Positions 25,020-36,366 are shown, counted from the first letter of the stretch. The stretch is DNA of 64,000 nt from Diphasiastrum complanatum (GCA_029204225.1 CM055102.1:44648484-44712483), one strand, 5' to 3'. Notes: generated by a model from the sequence alone, not told the origin. A program made the numbers and translations.

Positions 25020-25725
25020 TGTCTGTGAGAGAGAAGAGAAGAAGAAGAAGAAGAAATTATATTAATGTCTGTTGGGTGCCCAAGGGCACATAAGACAAAA
25101 GAAATAAGTACATATCTCGTAGGAGCACTGTCATGTCGGACAACATAAAAAACGCAAGTCTAAGTGGAAAAAAACAATATAGAAATCTCTCTAGCTAGTC
25201 AGAAGACACATCGAACATAGAATTTTAAAAAGCATACAAGAGCTTAACCTCCAACTCTGAAGAGGGTACATGTGCTAGAGCTTAACCGCCTGCTCTGCTG
25301 AGGAAAGTAAAAGGAAGAATATAATATCAATCTCGGAAAAAACCACTGATACCCATAGAAGTTGTGATCTGTGGCTAGTGTCGAGAATCTCTGGTAGCTT
25401 TGGAGGCTCGTGTAGATCTGACAAGAGGTGGTGGCTGAGCACGCCGGGCCTTCGCCCTCACCAGTATGACCACGTCATCATCTGATAGGTCATCACGCTC
25501 ACGCTTCTGAAAGAAGGTAGTAATAAGATGTTGACCAGAATCAGTCTCCGAAAGGTATCAAAGAGGCTCTCAACATAAGCATCTCTCGTAGTAAAACGCC
25601 GACACATCTAGGATCCTGATACTCCAAAAAAATACTGAGGGTAATGGGGGTGTCCCGATACAAACATGATATCGACCACGTATCTCATAGTATATAGGGC
25701 ATGTGAAGATAAAATGAAACTCATA

Positions 25726-25728
<3 letters not shown>
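25020..25728 (-). mobile_element. LINE 3' end, copy A
   Basis: On the minus strand, the C-terminal zinc-finger block of LINE ORF2 is present (FIFTCPIYYEIRGRYHV at about 25650-25725), followed by a 3' UTR ending in gacattaatataattt(cttctt)n. The 5' side is lost at the AG tract where copy B begins. Confidence 0.7.

Positions 25729-25791
<63 letters not shown>
25729..25791. repeat. (AG)n microsatellite at the LINE B 3' end
   Basis: About 31 AG units directly after the LINE B 3' UTR (minus strand ...taataaagctttctctct). It appears to be the tail of the LINE. Confidence 0.95.
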
Positions 25792-25795
<4 letters not shown>

Positions 25796-26041
25796 TTTAT
25801 TAACGTCTTTGGGCACCCGTGGGTGCATAAGACCAAAAAGAAAATATGTACAAGCAACAGTGGGAGCATCATCCATAGGAGGACGTGGCCGTAAAATGCT
25901 ATATACTAGCTACGGATGAAAGTAGAACAAAGCAGAAGTGAAATAAGCCCACAACCCGGGCCAGGTATAACAGAAGAACTACAGAAAAAGTACCAATGCC
26001 CACAACCCGGGAGAATAATCAGCGAAGTAAGTGTCAAGTGT

Positions 26042-27192
26042 CTACTGAGTGGAGTGTACAGTGGGCCCTGATGGAGGCAAGTGGCGACTACATCTAGGCT
26101 TTTTCCGCGGTGGCACAGGGATAGGAATCTCATCATCGGAGTCATCAGCATGTGCTCGAGTCTGAAAGAAGCCAGTGAGAAGCAGCTGCTGGGAGTCTAA
26201 CCCCAGGTGATCTAGTACAGGCAGATGAGACTGACGGAGAGTAAGCATCTCACGAACAAGAAGGCTCGTGGGGGATATCCCATGCACGACCGGCCTCAAT
26301 AGCAAGCTAATGAGAGGAAATGCGCAACTGCCCAAGACGATAGTGCAGGCCGTGTGATAGGGGCTGTGACAGATAGAGCAGCAACAATGGCAAACCAGAA
26401 GGATCCAGAGAGAGGAAGTGTGTCTGGTAATAGCTCAATCGAATGTGGGAAGGTGGGACGGAGCTCCAAGTCTGCTGCATATATCGACGGAATAAATAGC
26501 CTCGGATATATGAATGCGCACCACGAGGAAGATCCATGATACAGATGCCCAGATGTCGTAAGAGATCAGACGCCTACTGGTACCAGGATAGCTAGGCATG
26601 GGAATCAGCTAGGACACGTGAAGAAGTAACCGCAGCAACTATGTATCTATCCGGGTGAGATGCACGAATCTCCTGAGTCCGCTGAAGAAAAAGAATAAGG
26701 CGGAAAAAGCCCTCAAGGATGATAGGAGAAGTAGCAAACTTAGCACATAGGATATCATGAGGGGTGGTAGTCTTGGCACGTATCAAGCGACCCAACATAG
26801 TGGCCTGAATGCGGAAAATGCCTGCGTAGTCCCGCAGAGAAAGTCCTAGCAACCAGATCGCGGAGGCATACATCACTGCTGGAACCACCCATGTGTGAAA
26901 GAATTGGCATCTAGTAGCGGGATCAAAAATATGATTCACTGTACAACCATGCTCAAACTGGACCAATGTTGAAAGACCGGGAGGAAATGTGTGCAAATGC
27001 AGCCTGGCGGAAACCAAGAAGGGGCGCAGTAAACAGGACTCCCAAGTAAGTATAAGAGGCAACATAGGCCTGGGATTGATGAGGAGGTATACGATAGCGG
27101 GTGGGTCGAACAAAGAGGGAAGGTGGAGGAGAAGGTGGACTTGGCGCTAGGGAGAAGGAGAGGTAGAGCAGAGGGTGATCAGCGAGGACCAA
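26042..27192 (-). pseudogene. LINE B ORF2, C-terminal part
   Basis: Broken frames read SYTYLGVLFTAPLLGFRQAA (the YLGV block after the RT core), FFHTWVVPAVMYASAIWLLG, KTTTPHDILCAKF, LRQLRISSH-like, and a tail HADDSDDEIPIPVPPRKKPR. These are the thumb and C-terminal regions of a plant LINE ORF2. The Cys-rich finger between LAIEAGR and REML is deleted in this copy; copy C keeps it. Confidence 0.75.
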
Positions 27193-27369
27193 GGTGGAGA
27201 GGCCGCCATAGTTCCAAAAACTGAATGTGACGCTAGCCGGTGCTATCAGGCTGCTCCCATGCCCGAGTACACCAACTTCCTATTCACACTTGGAGAAAAA
27301 GCGAGGGTTGCCATTTGTGAATACCACCCGTTGTTGTTTTGTCCTTGCCTCCTGAAAAATAGTTTTACG

Positions 27370-28344
27370 CTATAACCATTGGCAATGAGTAAGGTCGTCA
27401 TCTATGTAAATCTGAGAGCCTCGGAGAGTACGACGCGCACGAAGAACTGTCTGCCGGTCGTCCATAGTTTTAAATTTGAGAAATAATACCTTCGGATCAT
27501 GCTGGAGGCGCCAAGCATACTGGATACATGGAAGTGAGAGCCCCATGCGTGAAGTAAACAAAGAGGTAACTTGGTCCAGTGTTGTGCCCTTAGTAGGAAG
27601 ACCCCGGAATCTTAAGTTGAGCTTTTTGTCATCCCAGCGTTGTTGTTCTGCCAAGACGCCTTGTACCGTGGTGCCTAAGGAGGGTGCTACAAAAGACGAA
27701 GAGGTGGTAGATGATCTCAAGATAGAAGCCCATGATTTGGTCTCACATACTTCTTGCTCGAGAGTAGGTACCTTCTGTACATGTTCCACCGTCTCATGAA
27801 GTCGTTGTTCAAAAACGGGAATCCGGGTAGTGCACTCAACAGTGTCATGTATTTGGCACTCAAGTAGGGGAAGCTTACTCATAGATGCCTTAGTATCCTC
27901 AACAGCACGGGAGATATTAGGAATGATGTCCCTCTGCAAAGCACTAAGTGCAGCACGAAGAGAAGCAATTTCAGTCTGTTGAGTGTCAATCATGGCAGTC
28001 TTAGTAAGCAAATCCGCACGAAGTTCATTGAGTTGTGAAAGAAAAGCGGCAAATTGCTTAGAAATGTACTCATTCAGCAAAAAGATGTTCTCGGAAGTGG
28101 TGTGCCACGTGTAGGTGTGGCATGTGTCTCCCATAGCAGCTGAGGACAAAGCAACGACTTGTGGCGGTCGAGCGCTGACAAAATCGGTGGGCATGGTGGA
28201 CGCAATTTGCAAAGTACGAAGCGAGAGCCTATAACATAAACTTCTTAGCACGCTTTGTGCGCAAGACAAAGCTTGGAGGCAGGCGAAACGAAGCCGTAGG
28301 ATGATTTGCAAGAAAGAGATGAGAGGAAGCAAAACCCTAATCAA
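27370..28344 (-). CDS. LINE B ORF1-like protein
   Basis: A 324-codon open frame, with a likely true start at an internal Met (MPTDFVSARPP, near codon 50). Residues about 80-220 form a long coiled coil (LNELRADLLTKTAMIDTQQT, EIASLRAALSALQRDI). Residues about 240-320 resemble an RRM-like nucleic-acid-binding domain (KLNLRFRGLP, KVLFLKFKTMDDRQTVLRAR). The arrangement matches LINE ORF1. It ends at a TAG after QWL, but the frame continues sensibly for about 30 residues (RKTIFQEARTKQQRVVFTNG), so the stop is probably premature. Confidence 0.65.
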   Translation of the reverse strand: MIRVLLPLISFLQIILRLRFACLQALSCAQSVLRSLCYRLSLRTLQIASTMPTDFVSARPPQVVALSSAAMGDTCHTYTWHTTSENIFLLNEYISKQFAAFLSQLNELRADLLTKTAMIDTQQTEIASLRAALSALQRDIIPNISRAVEDTKASMSKLPLLECQIHDTVECTTRIPVFEQRLHETVEHVQKVPTLEQEVCETKSWASILRSSTTSSSFVAPSLGTTVQGVLAEQQRWDDKKLNLRFRGLPTKGTTLDQVTSLFTSRMGLSLPCIQYAWRLQHDPKVLFLKFKTMDDRQTVLRARRTLRGSQIYIDDDLTHCQWL

Positions 28345-28752
28345 GCAGTTTCACGGAAATAAGCGTAACTTTTTCATACAAAGTCCGATTGACCCGAAAA
28401 TTGATCAAATAGAAGGTAAGACAGAGCACTACGCAGTTGTCAAACTGTACTTGCAGTACGGTACGGATCCTTACGGACTATACGGATTTTACATACTGCG
28501 AAAATTTTGAGATAAAGAAAAATCAAATTTTCAAAACTCAAACTGTTGAGGATCTATTGCAAAAGGATAGCAGCAATGAAATCTTGAGAAACAAGCTTAG
28601 AGTAGCTAAAAGTGATGCAAGAAAGTGTCATGCACATAAAAGGTAGATCTAGCCACAAAGAAAGCTAGAAAGAATTGAGAGTTGCATGGAGATGGAAGCA
28701 GTGAGGAGATGATGGCTGCGTGGAGATGGAAGCGTGGAGGTGGATATGCACA

Positions 28753-29700
28753 CAAGAGAGAGAGAGAGAGAGCATTATTAATGTCTTTTCCATGCAAAAA
28801 GGCATATAAGATAGATAAAAGTACATGTCAAGTATGTGGTAATAGTGGGAGCGTATATAAACGTCTCCAGAAACTATGCATAAAAAAAGAACAACATAAC
28901 TATATACTACAAACTGGAGTCAGTAAGTAGGAGCATTAAAAAAACTAAATGTAAAGCATATCATCCTACACTGTTGCTAAAAAAAGGATGTGATACGAGT
29001 TGTAGCATGAGGTAATACTGCTCGTCGCTGACGTCGTCTAGGAGGGCGAGAGCTGTGTGTCCTCCTGATAGGACAAGTAGTGCGAGCTGCACCATGACTA
29101 TGAGTGGTGTACTATCTCTAATATCTGTGAGGCGGTGCATCATCATCATCATCATCAAACTCTGTGTCTCGTCGTGGTCATCTCCTAGAAAAGGAGGTAA
29201 TCTGAGCCTGAGAGCTGGGATGCGGTTGATGAGGTGACTGGTACATATCATGTCGTAGCAGGAACATCTCTCGTATGATAAGTGCAACACAGCAAGGGTC
29301 CTCTTATGCTATGAGTGATCGAAGTGTAGTGGGTATGTCTCGGAATAGGCAGTGGTATCTCTCTCTGATCTCATAATATATAGGGCACCTGAAGATGGAG
29401 TGCTCCTCATACTCCACCTCATGCAAAGAACATAGTTGGCATAATCTCTTTTCCCTCGAGGTGCCCTGGAATCTCCCTGTCTCAATAGCCAGCTGATGTG
29501 ATGATACTCTAAGCTGACACAATGTGAATCGAAGGCTGTGTGATAATCTTGAGGCCAAATATCAAGTAGAACCCAGTGGTATCTTGCTCCAAGAAATGAG
29601 CCTGTCGGGCTTAACCCCCAATTGACGTCGCCAGGAACGATCAAGGCAGGATCTGTATAAAAACCGTCTGATGTATTGGTGAGGGGAGATCTAGGAGAGA
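28753..29700 (-). mobile_element. LINE 3' end, copy C
   Basis: Minus strand: LISWSKIPLGST, LCQLRVSSHQLAIETGRFQG, then the zinc-finger CQLC...EEHSIFRCPIYYEI. Next come a diverged tail with a run of six Asp codons, a 3' UTR and a (CT)n tail at 28772-28753. Truncated at the 5' side near 29.7 kb. Confidence 0.75.
29304..29558 (-). pseudogene. LINE C ORF2 C-terminal zinc-finger fragment
   Basis: 84 codons containing LRVSSHQLAIETGRF, the Cys pair RLCQLC, then HSIFRCPIYYEIRERY (zf-RVT type C-X2-C...H...C). This domain lies after the RT in plant LINEs and binds RNA or DNA. The frame is cut at both sides. Confidence 0.75.
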
Positions 29701-29768
29701 GGAATTACACTAGCAGCACGTAGCTACAATCACCAAAATCAAGAATACACTAGTGACAGCCCTATGGG

Positions 29769-30050
29769 TATACTTAAACCCTCCAAGGCCCCTGCACCAC
29801 TAATAGTGCACTGTGACACTTCACTGGAAATATCAACAGCCTAACTAGGCCACATCCACTTCTCCTATGAGTCACTGTTAGACCCATACAAATCCCATCA
29901 TCTTGAGTTTTAGGCCTCCAACCATTAGATATGAAATGTGTATGGGTCTAACAGCGACTTATAGGAGACGTGGATGTGGCCAATTAGGTTGTTGATGTGT
30001 TTAGTGAAGTGTCACCATGCACTACTAGTGGTGCATGGGCTTTGGAGGGT
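29769..30050. repeat. Fold-back (MITE-like) element
   Basis: The arm 29769-29897 (ccctccaaggcccctgcacc ... ctgttagacccatac) is an imperfect reverse complement of 29941-30049 (gtatgggtctaacagcgac ... gggctttggaggg). The loop is about 45 bp. No coding capacity. No clear target duplication seen. Confidence 0.85.
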
Positions 30051-30681
30051 GCACGAAGACACATGTGAATGTTTAGGATGCATGGTCTAAATCATTGGAA
30101 AATCATCCCTCTTCTATGAGACAAGCACTTATTTTGCTACGTTGAAGATTCCAAGGGAGAGCCACTGATGTGCTGCCTTCACATCCTGAAAGGGTCGATT
30201 CATGATAGGTGAAACTGCAGCTCCACCAGCGATCAGATACCCTCCAGCTATCTGCCTGATACAAACTGCCTCCTGCAACCTAAAACAGTAGTGTGCCAAT
30301 CTGTCTGTAAACTGCTATCAGGTCTGTCTCCTAAACATGCTATTTGTGACCTCCAACCAGCAACAAACTAACTAATCTTCAAATAGCGATCAGATTTTTA
30401 TCAGTGTCTTGAAACTGAATTTTTAGCAATCTGCTTTGTTCTATAATCTGCCTTGCAGAAAAAGTCTCCAACAATATTCAAACAAAACATTGCAGCGCTC
30501 CAACGCACCAGCCTTCCAAATTTCTCAGCCTTCAATCAATCTATTTCCAGCAAACAACGGATCCTTTTCAACAAACTGACTCCAGACCTCCGATTCCTTG
30601 AAATGATTCAATTGATGATGAAACCACTTCTAGATTCAACCCTCCTATCAAATGCAACCAAGATCATCCTACGGATCCCCG
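30051..30681. other. Unassigned intron sequence
   Basis: No long ORF with recognisable content. Runs such as ccagcgatcagataccctcc, and several ctgcct/ctgcaacc motifs, resemble retrotransposon leaders, but I cannot assign it. Confidence 0.3.
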
Positions 30682-30825
30682 TTGTCCTCCTAGCAACATT
30701 GACTCCGAGTTTTGCTGTCCTACAGCAACCTGAAATCTGAGGTAGATTTCATATTGTCCTCCTAGCAACATTGACTCCGAGTTTTGCTGTCCTACAGCAA
30801 CCTGAAATCTGAGGTAGATTTCATA
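30682..30825. repeat. 72-bp tandem duplication
   Basis: Two essentially identical copies (30682-30753, 30754-30825) starting ttgtcctcctagcaacattg. The lack of divergence suggests a recent event. Confidence 0.95.
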
Positions 30826-30935
30826 ATCTCCTCTTGCATATAGATCTTTGTGACTATACAAATGAAAGAGAGATAATCCCAAATACAAATAAATGGAGCC
30901 TTTTACACTACAAGAGTGAACTACGTGATGTCACC

Positions 30936-31354
30936 AGTTATGGACTCGGCTCATTACATTTGCCGCGTCCATTTACATTAACAGTTACTTTACTTTATGC
31001 ATAAGCAGGCCTTGGGCCCTTTTTTATTCATTAGTGACATTCAGACTATATGGTTGGCCTTTGGCCTTATTATTCACTATTAGGCCATTTGGACATATTA
31101 CTGGAGAGTGGGGGCCTTCTTGGAGGGCGCACTATTTATCCCTCCCAGTTGGGCCCTAGCCACTGGAAGCTTCCTTTTAGGGCTTCCTCTTGGCTATAAG
31201 TAGGGAAACTGTGTCATTTGTCATTCAGCTGATGATATTGATCTCTCTCTTTAGCCTCCTTAATCTCTCTCTTTCCTGCTTTCTACGGTTAAGTCTTGCT
31301 TATGTGATGCTTTCATAGCTTAGCTCTAGATCAGTTGTGGCTCTATTCGTAACT
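30936..31354 (+). repeat. G1 5' LTR
   Basis: agttatggactcggctc...ctattcgtaact. A TATA-like box ctataagtaggg lies near 31193. Promoter and polyadenylation functions are expected here. Confidence 0.93.
31193..31204 (+). promoter_or_regulatory. LTR TATA-like box
   Basis: ggctataagtaggg is conserved in every G1 LTR copy of the window (8096, 12209, 36669 and, antisense, near 8259), as expected of the core promoter. Confidence 0.6.
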
Positions 31355-31367
31355 TGGTATCAGAGCA
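31355..31367 (+). other. Primer binding site, tRNA-iMet
   Basis: TGGTATCAGAGCA, directly abutting the 5' LTR. Confidence 0.93.
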
Positions 31368-32030
31368 CTTTTCTGAGCACAATCTGAAATTTTTTTTTCT
31401 TTGCTGCCTTGCCTTGCTCCTCCATCACTGTTCCTACAGCTCCATTGCCGTTTTGACAGCCCTGTTCCATCGCTGCTCCTTCCACTCCTTCCTGCCCAGC
31501 GTTCCCCCTGTTTTGTCCCCTCTTTTCTTTGCTGCCCAGTGCTCCTCTTCCTTTCCATCGCTGTCCCTGCCTTCCGACCTGTCACTTTCGTCTGATATTT
31601 TTCAAGTTTGCAGCCATCTTCCACAGTTAGTTCCCTGACTGTCCAGCGCCCATCCTCATCCAAAAACTACCCAATTCCAACATCATTTGCTATTCCAAAC
31701 AGCTAAATTCTTCAACCTGTGAATCGCTGCCTCAGCACTCCCAACTTGTCACTTTTGCCTATTTTTTTCTCCAATTCCAGCCATCTTTTACAGCTTATCA
31801 AAAGGCTGTCACGCGCTCATTCTCCACCACATTTTCAGGAATTCTAACTTCGTTTAATCTTTCAAATTCACATTGTATCCCTGGCTGTCCAGCGCATTTT
31901 TACAGCTTCTCCATTGTTCATTGCTGCCTTTTTTTTTTCAGTTGTAATAATATTGGTTGTAATAGGCTAATTTGGGGTGACAACAAGAGTCCGCTCCCTC
32001 AAGTTTTCGTCTATTCCTTCCACTATCATT
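31368..32030 (+). other. G1 untranslated leader
   Basis: Pyrimidine-rich leader with repeated ctgtccagcgc motifs. It is the intact version of the leader split at 1-426 and 7239-7591. An open frame from 31977 precedes the likely gag ATG at 32031. Confidence 0.7.
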
Positions 32031-33860
32031 ATGGCACATTCACCTACCCCGAGTGAGACTACTCAGGAAACCTTATCCGATCAGTTTCGTCGCATGGATG
32101 AGACCCTTTCTGGCCTTGTTCTTCGCTTCGATTCAGTTATGACCGGCTTTGCTACTATGCAGTCACAGATTGATTCTTTACAGCCTCATGGTCCTGGTAA
32201 AGCTCCTGTTTTTCCTACATTTGGGACTCCCCCTCCATTTGGATTTCCATCTTCTTCTGCTAGTCAGCCTGGTGGTGGACCGTTCATTCCATCTAACCCA
32301 CCTCCTGGTTTCTTTCCTCGTCCCCCCCTTCCTGAGCCACACTTTGCTCGAGACTTTCGTGATAGGGTACAGCTTGCTACCTATTCCGGTTCCTCCGACG
32401 GGAACTTATTAGAGAATTGGTTTGCTAAGCTTGACACATATTTTCAGATTTACCCTAAGACTGATCCTCAGAAGATCTTGTTGGCTGCTTTACATTTAAA
32501 TGGACGTGCCGCCACGTGGTGGCGAGTTTATAGAGTTGATCTTGATCGGGAAGGGCTCCATGTATGGCATACTTTTCGCCGTGACCTCCGCCATGCTATG
32601 ATTGATCCTCAGTGGCTTGACCGCCAACGTGATACATTCCGTAGTCTCACTCAGACCAGTGATCTTGCTTCTTATACAGATCAGTTTATGGAGCTTTCTT
32701 ATCTTTTCACAGATCTACAACCCATTGAGCTTATTTCTCGTTACATTGCTGGGCTTCGTGGTGCTTTACGTTATGATGTTTCTTCCTTCCGTCCTACCAC
32801 ACTTGTTGAGGCGATGTCTCTTGCCAGTACTTTACAGCATAAGTACTCTGACACCCTTCCTTCCCGCTTCTCCCGACCCCGTCCTTCTGCTTCATCTTTT
32901 CCCGCTACGTTCACCCCTACACCGGCCCCTTCTGTTCCAGCTCTCTCCATTGCCCCTTCGCCTCCTCGTCCTCCGACTCCTCGACCTGCTTTTGTCCGAC
33001 GTTACACGTCTGCAGAGTTCGCTGATCTTCAGCAGAAGCGTCTTTGCTTTCGTTGTAAGAGTCCTGACCATCTTGCCCGTGATTGCCGCCAGCCTCTCCC
33101 TACTACTACTGCTGTTTTTTACCATGAGGGCACTACTCCAGATGATTCTGATATCTACATTCATATTTCTGATGAGCCTGACTTATCCTCTGAGCCTTCC
33201 CCTGATTTACTTCCTGCTACTTGCCATGCTCAGCTTGCCTATGCTACTTGGACAGGGCGTCCTGGTCCTCGCTCCATTCGGTTACGTGTGCGTATTACAG
33301 GTCGTGAGTATATTGCTTTAGTTGATACTGGTAGCACTCATTCTTTTATTAGCAGTTATATCACTAGTCGGATCCGTGCTTCACCTGTTCCTGCTTCCCA
33401 GCCTCTCACAGTTGAGGTTGCCAGTTCTCATTCTTTTCCCATTTTTCCATTACCATACCGCATTGGAGATTTCTCTGGACAGGCAGATCTTTACATTATC
33501 CCTATGGAGCGTTATGATCTTATCCTTGGTGCTGATTGGTTTGCATCTCTTGGAGCCGTTACACTGGACTTGACACAGCAGACATTGACATTTGTACATG
33601 ATGCAGTTACACACTCACTTGTGGGCATTGATTCTCAAGGAGACTTCCAGTTGATTACTGGGAAGCAGTTTATTCGCAGCCTGCCGAAGGCTCATTGTGC
33701 TGCCTTATTATGTGTTCAGCGGGCAGTATCAGTTCCTCCAATTTCTACACCAGCAGCTGTTCCTCAGCTGATTTCTGACTTATTACATCAGTATGCTTTT
33801 GTCTTTTCAGAACCTACGACGCTACCACCATTACGTGACGTGAACCATCATATTGACTTG
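32031..33860 (+). CDS. G1 gag-protease
   Basis: The start is placed at [10 protein letters not shown] because the old copy at 7592 begins at the same codon. Order: N-terminal region with Pro-rich [12 protein letters not shown]; retrotransposon gag domain (about residues 100-260, with the [12 protein letters not shown] block); Pro/Ser linker; zinc knuckle [14 protein letters not shown] (33045-33086); aspartic protease with [13 protein letters not shown] (near 33318) and [10 protein letters not shown]. The frame leaves pol homology near 33860, just after DVNHHIDL, through a frameshift, and stops at 33950. Gag assembles the particle and protease matures it, so this part could still be functional. 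Confidence 0.85.
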
Positions 33861-34460
33861 CGTCTGGTTCTGCTCCTCCTTCTCGTCCCCCTTATCGTAT
33901 GTCTCGATCTGAGCGTGATGAGCTTGAGCTCCATATTACTGCCTTGTTAGATCAGGGTCTCATTGTTCCTAGTCACAGCCCTTTTGGTGCTCCTGTTCTC
34001 CTTATTAATAAGAAAGATGGTACCAGACGCCTTTGTATTGATTACCGTGCTTCTTATTTTTAATCAGTCTCTTGATGAGCATGTTGCCCATCTTTCCTCT
34101 GTCTTTCAGTTACTTGTACACCACCAGTTATTTGCTAAGTTGTCTAAATGTTCTTTTGCTGTTTCTGAGATCGAGTTTCTTGGTTTTCTTATCTGTAATG
34201 GTCACATTCGTCTGGACCCTCATAAGGTTCAGGCCATCCAGGATTGGCCTATACCTACTGATATTCATGATGTTCGTATGTTTCTTGGGTTAGCCACTCA
34301 CCTTCGTCGTCCAGTTCCTCATTTTGCCACTATCGCAGCTCCTCTTCATGCACTTTTGAAGAAGTCTAGTACTTTTCTTTGGACTCTTGATTGTCAGACA
34401 GCGTTTGATACTCTTCGTCGTGCTGTTGTTGATGCTGCCGTTATGTGTTTACCACAGTTT
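33861..34460 (+). pseudogene. G1 reverse transcriptase with deleted active site
   Basis: Reads PPYRMS...-like, [20 protein letters not shown], then CIDYRA, and jumps to [20 protein letters not shown] and FLGFLICNGHIRLDPHKVQA. Aligned to the old copy (9878-10133), about 240 bp covering LN...YPIP.MDDL through Y.DD are missing. The catalytic aspartates are gone, so the enzyme cannot polymerise. Confidence 0.88.
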
Positions 34461-35078
34461 GATCAGAAGTTTCTTGTTGAGACTGATGCTAGTAATGTTG
34501 GTTTGGGTGCTTTACTTCGCCAGTCACAATGTATTATTGCTTATGAGTCGTGTCGTCTTCGCTCTTATGAGGAACGTTATTCTGTGCATGAGAAAGAGCT
34601 TCTTGATGTTATCTATGCTCTTATGAAGTGGCGTCATTATCTATATCGAGTCCCATTTGACATTATTATTGATCACCAGTCTTTACGTTATCTGTTTTCT
34701 CAACGTGACCTTAGTGATCGTCAATTTCGTTGGTTGCAGTTTTTACAGTCTTTTAATTTCTCCATATTGTATCGTCCTGGTCGTGCTAACACTGTTGCTG
34801 ATGCATTATCTCGTCTTCCAGCTTTGTTAAATACACTCGTTTCTACTATTCCTCCATGGTTTGATGCCCTACCTGCAGCATACCTTACATGTTCTGATTT
34901 TCGTGATGTTTATAGTTCTGCCCCACCTATTTCGTCCAATCCTCATCAGGTTTACTCCATTATTGACAATCGTCTTTATCATTATGATTCTCTTTGTATC
35001 CCTAGTTCTTTGGGTATCCGTTCCCAGTTGTTGTCGGATGCTCATTCCTCTCCTGTTGGGGGTCATTTTGGTTTTTAG
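34461..35078 (+). pseudogene. G1 RNase H and integrase N-terminus
   Basis: FLVETDASNVGLGALLRQSQ, EKELLDVIYALMKWRHYLY, DHQSLRYLF and ANTVADALSRLP are the RNase H landmarks. The integrase zinc-binding domain follows, with LLSDAHSSPVGGHFGF; a TAG at 35076 then interrupts the frame (normal members continue with K.Y..L...FYWP). Confidence 0.85.
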
Positions 35079-36366
35079 AAGTCTTATGCTCGTCTCAAAG
35101 ACCATTTCTATTGGCCCTCTCTTCGATCTGAGCTTGCTGTACTTATTCGTACCTGCCCATTCTGTCTTCGTGATAAGTACTCCCGTGCTGAATCTGCTGG
35201 TTTTCTCCAGAGTTGGCCTATTCCTCATCGCCAGTGGACTGATATATCTATGGACTTTATCCTTGGCCTTCCCCATACCCAGCGTGGTCACGATTCATGT
35301 ATGGTGGTAGTTGACAGGTTCTCGAAACAGGCACATTTTATCCCAGTTCGCAGTACTATCACAGCAGAGCAGTGTGCACGTTTGTTCCTATCAGAGATTT
35401 TCCGCCTGCATGGATTTCCTCGTACTATCCTTTCTGATCGGGATAGTAAGTTTACATCTATATTCTGGACAGAGCTTATGCGTATTTTGGATGTTCAGCT
35501 TTTTATGGGTTCTGCTTATCATTCTACTTCTGATGGGCAGTTTGAGGTCCTTAACAGGATCCTTCGAGGATTATTTACGCCATTTTGTTACTCCTTCAGG
35601 GAAGGATTGGGATCAGCATTTATGTTTAGCAGAGTATAGCTATAATGGCTCTGTAAGTACCAGCACAAGTGTCTCACCATTTTTATTATCTCATGGCTAT
35701 GCACCTCTTTTACCTGGCATTCCTCTTCCTCCTGAGGATACACCTGTTACACTTGCATCTTTTCTATCAGGTGCTCGAGAGCTTATTACCCGGGTCAGTT
35801 CTCCATTACAGCATGTTCAGCAGCGTTATCAGACCTCAGTTGATCGTCACCGCCGCCATGTTGAGTTTCAGCTTGGAGATATGGTTTATCTACGCTTATG
35901 GTTTGCACGTCATCATTTTGTCCAAGGCCATGCTTCTACTGAGAAGCTTGCACCACGTTATTATGGGCCTTATCGCATTGTGGAGGTTCTTAGTCCAGTT
36001 ACATATCGCTTACAGCTTCCTGCTTCCACACGCGCCTGTGATGTATTCCATGTCAGTTTATTACGTGCTGCTATTGAGGATGACGCTCCTTGTGATGCTG
36101 AGTTTTCTACTGCTCCAGAGCTATTTCCATTTTTACCTGCTGCTATATTACAGGTCCGTCTATACCATAGTCGAGGCCGCCGGCAGATTCGGTTTTTGGT
36201 CCAGTGGGATGGTCGTCCTATTGAGGAGGCCACATGGGAGCCTATTGATGTCTTTTATCATACACCATTACTTGCGGATCAGGCTCGTGCTCTTGCTGCA
36301 CTTGTTGATTCCTCTACATCAGATGTTCCTCTAGATGTTGATGCACCAGGGCTTGCTGCTACTTGA
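35079..36366 (+). pseudogene. G1 integrase core and chromodomain-like C-terminus
   Basis: After the stop the frame continues: YWPSLRSEL, CPFC, WTDISMDFILGLPHTQRG (first Asp), PRTILSDRDSKFTS (second Asp). A frame change occurs near 35560 at STSDGQFEVLNR (normally TDGQ.E..N). From there one frame reads to 36366: EYSYNGSVSTSTSVSPF, APRYYGPYRIVEVLSPVTY, ACDVFHVSLL and a C-terminal block IRFLVQWDGRPIEEATWEP, which matches a chromodomain-like integrase tail of chromoviruses, thought to steer insertion to heterochromatin. Confidence 0.85.

Larger units (their letters stand above)
25792..28344 (-). mobile_element. LINE copy B, internally deleted
   Basis: Minus strand: ORF1 (28344-27370), then a direct jump to the last part of the ORF2 reverse transcriptase, a partial C-terminal domain and a 3' UTR with an (CT)n tail. 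The endonuclease and the RT catalytic core are absent, so it is not autonomous. Confidence 0.78.

Noticed and set aside
25570-25872. Open frame with a long Ser-Leu repeat
   Set aside because: It is translation of the (AG)n tract; only the LINE finger remnant beside it is meaningful.
29055-29237. Open frame with an Ile run, and the opposing Asp/Met runs
   Set aside because: They are readings of a (cat)n-type repeat in the LINE C tail.
32602-33321. 239-codon open frame overlapping the G1 gag
   Set aside because: It is the +1 shadow of gag-protease: Leu/Ser-rich with no motif, while the other frame holds the zinc knuckle and protease.
35669-36334. 221-codon open frame in G1 integrase
   Set aside because: Shadow frame; the overlapping frame has the integrase C-terminus and chromodomain-like block.
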